Assembly: GCA_007136055.1 (NCBI GenBank)
Contig: SLHT01000073.1
Coordinates: 1-9,664 of the forward strand
Source: Syntrophomonadaceae bacterium
GTDB lineage: Bacteria; Bacillota; Dethiobacteria; DTU022
DNA length: 9,664 nucleotides
Direction: 5' to 3'
Part shown: positions 6,430 through 9,664 of the stretch, piece after piece
How positions within the stretch are numbered: the first letter of the stretch is position 1
Layout: each line of letters starts with the position of its first letter
The notes under the pieces: generated by a model
What the model saw: the letters and a program-made list of their open reading frames with translations, nothing else
Told to the model about the DNA's origin: nothing
Database searches by the model: none
Translations under genes and position numbers: made by a program

Positions 6430-6461
6430 ATTATATTATCAGAGTATAGATAAAATGTCAA
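6430..6461 (-). promoter_or_regulatory. promoter of the non-coding RNA
   Basis: On the minus strand a perfect TTGACA (6461-6456) is followed either by TAATAT at 6438-6433 (17-nt spacer, four of six) or by a perfect TATAAT at 6435-6430 (20-nt spacer). Both place the transcript start at about 6427-6423, exactly at the closing helix. The promoter lies 65 nt after the stop of the MFS gene, in an AT-rich stretch. No terminator for the MFS gene itself is evident, so read-through into the RNA is possible. Confidence 0.7.
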
Positions 6462-6525
6462 TAGCATTTTTATAATTTTGAAAATATTTATCGTTATCAA
6501 CAACCCCGTCTCCCAAACATTTTCA

Positions 6526-7851
6526 CTAAACGTTATCGACCTCCTCGAGTGTTTTGCCTTGAATCGTATCAGGAAGGTTGTAATAGCGGAAACCGATAAA
6601 GCCAAGAATACTGATCACACCTACAATCGGACCGACCAGACGAATACCAAGGGTATTGTCGGCAGTAAAACCAAAAACGGGAAATATTATTGAGACCAGA
6701 AAGGCGGAAATAGCCCAGGCTGCTTTTTCCATAAAACCAAATCCCGCATAATACATGGCTTCGCGGCGTTTATTTGTTTTCAACTCATCATAATCGGCAA
6801 TATCACCGACAAGGGCATTAGGGAATACATAGAGCCCGGAAATAGGTATTGCTAATATAGCAAAATAGATAAGAGCTTGGATGTTTGCAGGAACTACTGG
6901 CAGGGTTCCGATAAAAAAGTAGAGGGGATAGAAAACAGCCACCAATAAGAGGGCAAGAAGCTGACCCCGCCGCTTACCGATACGATTACCAATCGAAGAC
7001 CAAAGAGGTAAAGCTGCCACCATAATAACAATGAAGGCACCCTGGTAAAGGGCAACCTGGGCCTCAGTTTCCTTGAGAATTACTGTAACAAAAAAGGGTA
7101 GAACGATCATAAATACTTGAAAGCCCACCTGGAAACTAATAATAGCGGTAGCGAAAGCCAGGAAATGTCTGTTTTTGAGAGTATGAATCACAGATTCCTT
7201 AAGAGATAAGGCAGTTGCCAGGTCGGCTTCACTCCTGGGCTGTTCCTTCACTCCCAACAACGATAGCCAGAAGGAAATTAAAACAACCAGGCCAAGAATA
7301 GCGCCCATTGTCGGATAACCAAAGTTTTCAATAACTGGTCCGCTGCCGATGGAAGCGATCATCACACCTACAGTCCCGAAAACAGCCATCCAGGCAGATA
7401 CGCTGATTCGCTCCCGTGAATGCGGGGCAATATCAGGGACTACCGAACGGTAAGGCACTGCAGTTACTGTTAGCATAACGAAGAAGAAATTAATGAATAC
7501 AAAAAGCCAGATAACATTCAACCAACTTTCCTCGACAGAAGGAGGCACCCAGAGCAGAAAGAAAGAAATAGCTAAAAGAGGAGCTCCCCACAGGATAAAA
7601 GGACGCCTTCGTCCCGATTTATAGTTGGAGCGGTCACTCCAGTAGCCAATCAGAGGATCCGTAATGATATCAAGAATGCGTCCAATCCCCAAAATAACAC
7701 CAGCCAGGGCAATCGGGATCAGGGGAGGTCGGCCTCCACCGCCCGCAAAGAAATAAATCACCCATGTAACTACCGCCAGGTTAACCACATTTTGCCCAAG
7801 GCAGCCCTGGCCGTAAAATAGTTTCTGGAGAAAAGTTATTCTTTTTTCCAT
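6526..7851 (-). CDS. GPH-family (MelB-type) MFS cation symporter
   Basis: A 441-residue, 12-helix inner-membrane transporter of the glycoside-pentoside-hexuronide:cation symporter family. The signature GRILDIITDPLIGYWSDR (57-74) is intact, with R58, D61 and D65 corresponding to MelB Arg52, Asp55 and Asp59, where the two Asp form the cation site. It is followed by GRRRPFILWGAP (80-91). The second half has GDIADYDELKT and the RREAMYYAGF turn, both typical. The MelB Asp124 position (loop before RERI, PDIAPHSRER) is not Asp, common outside the melibiose branch. Family substrates are sugars and glycosides, but members next to methyltransferases may carry other small organics, so the cargo is unknown. 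AGGGGAGG precedes ATG 7851 by 7 nt. The methyltransferase stop is 56 nt upstream on the same strand with no strong terminator between, so the two are probably co-transcribed. Confidence 0.9.
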   Translation of the reverse strand: MEKRITFLQKLFYGQGCLGQNVVNLAVVTWVIYFFAGGGGRPPLIPIALAGVILGIGRILDIITDPLIGYWSDRSNYKSGRRRPFILWGAPLLAISFFLLWVPPSVEESWLNVIWLFVFINFFFVMLTVTAVPYRSVVPDIAPHSRERISVSAWMAVFGTVGVMIASIGSGPVIENFGYPTMGAILGLVVLISFWLSLLGVKEQPRSEADLATALSLKESVIHTLKNRHFLAFATAIISFQVGFQVFMIVLPFFVTVILKETEAQVALYQGAFIVIMVAALPLWSSIGNRIGKRRGQLLALLLVAVFYPLYFFIGTLPVVPANIQALIYFAILAIPISGLYVFPNALVGDIADYDELKTNKRREAMYYAGFGFMEKAAWAISAFLVSIIFPVFGFTADNTLGIRLVGPIVGVISILGFIGFRYYNLPDTIQGKTLEEVDNV

Positions 7852-7907
7852 GATTAAGCCTCCCCTGTAAGCTGAAAAAGCTGAATTGGATCTTGTTTGC
7901 CGAAACC

Positions 7908-9617
7908 CTATCTTTTGCTATCCTTAATCAACGGGTAGGTCCCATATTTGACACAGGCCTTTTGCATGGCCTGCATGTTCGCATAGGGCATGTCCCGGGG
8001 TATCTCACACCCACCTGACAATAGAAAACCGCCACCCTGTCCAGCTGCCAGGATCGCCCTACGACAGGATTCTTCAACTTCCTGAGGAGTTCCAAGGTGC
8101 AGCAAGCGGTTGCAGTCAAGATTGCCCATCAAGGTTATCTCTTTGCCAACAAGATCTTTAGCCCATTTTAGCGGCACCTGGTAATCAAATTGTATCGCTC
8201 CCTTCGGATTGACTTGCGGTGAGTATTTAAGACACTGTGGAACATAGCCGCAGCTGTGGATCAAGACCTTTGTATCAAGTTCCTCATTAATCCTGTGGTA
8301 AAGTTTTTGTTCGTGCGGCAGGACAAATTCTTCGAAACCTTCAGGAGAAAGGTAGTAAGCTGCAGATTCACCACTGCCGATTATGTCAGCTCCATTATCT
8401 ACAAATACTTTAGCACACTGGAAAGCATATTCACCATACCACTCCATAATCTCGTGCAGCAAAGCTTTATCCTGGCGCATTAAAAAAATGGCCTGCGGAT
8501 CGGCATTCATCATCAGCATCGCTCCTTGAAAGGGGCCTTCGGTCCAACCGATAACAGCCAGTTCATCGCCTACCAGTTGTTTCATATGCTTTACACTGGA
8601 AAGATATTCAGCTAAGCGGCCTACAGATAAATATGCAGAAGGATCTTTCAATTTTTTAAAATCCACGGCGGCCGAGGTTGGATTAATTACTGCTTCTGTT
8701 ATTCGGGGGACATCATCGTGGGGAATTACTGACTTCCCGCCCAATACCTCGGCAAAGACAGCAGTATCGCAGGACGCTATCACTGCATCCCAACCAAAGC
8801 GCCTTGCAGTACTTACCTCTGCTTCAGCCAGTAATTTTCCATTACTTACATACTCGCTAAACGGAATACCATATTGCCTGGCACAAAAGGTCATGGCAAA
8901 GGGGACAAGGGGCACCCGGTCAGGTTCTTTCAAATCCAGGGCAGCCATAACTCTTTGCTTGCCGGTCATTTCATTTTCACGTTCCTCGGTAAAACGATCT
9001 AAAGTCTCTACAATTTCCATGGCATTCTGACAGTAGGCATCCGAGCCGACTCGATCAGCGATTTCTCTGCTTGTTGATGGCCCGGAGATAATTGTTCTTA
9101 CTTTTTGCCTGATGCCCAGTTTTGAGAGCTCTTGTTCCAACTCCTCCAACATGTGTATACGATAACTTAGGTAGAGCCCTGTAGCTACAAAATCGGCTCC
9201 GACTTCTTTGGCTTTTTGAGCGATAGCCAGAGGCCCTACATCAGATCCTGCATTTATTACTTCATAACCTTCAGCTGATAGAATAGCGGCAACTACACCC
9301 GGACCAATAGTCCATGGTCCGTCGGGCACTCCGATAACAACCTTACCCTTAGTTTTATGCTCTGTTGTTGAAAGAGCATCTTGCAAGGCCATACTTCCAA
9401 AAGTAAAGGCTGTTGTCGACCAGAGCACTGTATCTAAGTACATCCCCATGCTACCGAACTTTCGGGACAACTCACTCATTCCTTCAGCTAATCCTCCAGT
9501 AAGGATTTGCCTGGGTTCTTCACCTGAATCGAGGGCTGCCTGGCAATATGTTACAATGTTCTCGTAATCTCCTTCAATAACTGCCAGCTTTACTTTTTCT
9601 AGCTCCTTCCTGCTCAT
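7908..9617 (-). CDS. fusion of a corrinoid-binding domain (N-terminal) with a URO-D/MtaA-CmuA type methyltransferase (C-terminal)
   Basis: A cytosolic 569-residue protein. Residues 1-88 form the helical cap typical of methyltransferase corrinoid proteins, 91-210 a Rossmann-like B12-binding domain, and 216-565 a URO-D-fold methyltransferase beginning TGKQRVMAALDLKEPDRVP. The methyltransferase half has H454-S-C456 and C537 (SGGCEIPRDMP), the His-Cys...Cys zinc site of the MtaA/CmuA/MtbA class that activates methyl donors or thiols. In the B12 domain, where DxHxxG supplies the cobalt-ligating His, the sequence is DGPWTIGPG (99-107): aligned on IG, the His is W102 and the Asp G100. Other B12-domain landmarks remain (ATGLYLS at 145-151, ISGPSTSREIADRVGSDAY at 177-195). 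The likely role is methyl transfer between an unknown methylated substrate and a corrinoid, either bound here without a His ligand or on a separate protein. GGGAG is 8 nt before ATG 9617. The GPH transporter follows in the probable operon. Only 47 nt of upstream sequence is visible. Confidence 0.85.
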   Translation of the reverse strand: MSRKELEKVKLAVIEGDYENIVTYCQAALDSGEEPRQILTGGLAEGMSELSRKFGSMGMYLDTVLWSTTAFTFGSMALQDALSTTEHKTKGKVVIGVPDGPWTIGPGVVAAILSAEGYEVINAGSDVGPLAIAQKAKEVGADFVATGLYLSYRIHMLEELEQELSKLGIRQKVRTIISGPSTSREIADRVGSDAYCQNAMEIVETLDRFTEERENEMTGKQRVMAALDLKEPDRVPLVPFAMTFCARQYGIPFSEYVSNGKLLAEAEVSTARRFGWDAVIASCDTAVFAEVLGGKSVIPHDDVPRITEAVINPTSAAVDFKKLKDPSAYLSVGRLAEYLSSVKHMKQLVGDELAVIGWTEGPFQGAMLMMNADPQAIFLMRQDKALLHEIMEWYGEYAFQCAKVFVDNGADIIGSGESAAYYLSPEGFEEFVLPHEQKLYHRINEELDTKVLIHSCGYVPQCLKYSPQVNPKGAIQFDYQVPLKWAKDLVGKEITLMGNLDCNRLLHLGTPQEVEESCRRAILAAGQGGGFLLSGGCEIPRDMPYANMQAMQKACVKYGTYPLIKDSKR

Positions 9618-9664
9618 CTAGTATACTCCCTTCCTTTGGTCTGTTTTACCTTATGCTTATCCAA

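Noticed and set aside
6199..6475. Open frames of 63 and 84 codons on the plus strand
   Set aside because: They are rich in Ser, Phe and Leu because they read the complement of the purine-rich RNA; no ribosome site, no family resemblance, and the promoter and terminator point the other way.
7870..7882. Terminator between the methyltransferase and MFS genes (AGCT/AGCT)
   Set aside because: Only a 4-bp stem and no T tract after it; it looks like a chance short repeat in an operon gap.

Overview
The window reads as part of a chromosome from an anaerobic, moderate-GC Clostridia-type Firmicute. The clues are strong AGGAGG-like ribosome sites, a TTG-started multidomain cell-wall amidase with a copper-amine-oxidase-like N-terminal domain, and a corrinoid/URO-D methyltransferase fusion of the type common in acetogens and relatives. 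This placement is inferred from gene content and style only; no species can be named.

Layout. Plus strand, 1-1739: an orphan HepT-like (HEPN-type) protein (257-766), a short gap rich in inverted repeats, and an inositol-monophosphatase-family gene (954-1739). The stretch 1740-2267 has no intact gene. On the minus strand it holds what looks like a frameshifted remnant of a MNT-type nucleotidyltransferase (1800-2157), the class of protein that normally partners HepT. Everything from 2268 to the right edge is on the minus strand. In transcription order (right to left) this gives: corrinoid-binding/URO-D methyltransferase fusion (9617-7908); GPH-type sugar/cation symporter-like MFS transporter (7851-6526), probably in one operon; an apparently free-standing structured non-coding RNA (about 6426-6069); a divergent NCS2 nucleobase-type permease with its own strong promoter (5933-4596); and a large N-acetylmuramoyl-L-alanine amidase (4493-2268).

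The most unusual element is the roughly 358-nt non-coding RNA. It has a sigma-70-like promoter, 5' and 3' ends that pair perfectly over 10 bp (12 with one wobble pair), an adjacent perfect 9-bp intrinsic terminator with a U tract, a repeated 11-mer and five copies of TGAAGG. It does not match tmRNA, RNase P RNA, SRP RNA or 6S RNA as far as I can tell by eye. Second, the corrinoid domain of the methyltransferase fusion has Trp where the cobalt-ligating His of the DxHxxG motif is expected, while the zinc ligands of the URO-D-type domain are intact. Third, the toxin-antitoxin-like pieces look decayed: HepT lacks its usual R-x-H motif and the putative MNT partner is broken.

The methyltransferase and GPH transporter plausibly take up and demethylate one methylated substrate. 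No activator, separate corrinoid protein or tetrahydrofolate methyltransferase is in the window, so the substrate and the methyl acceptor cannot be deduced.
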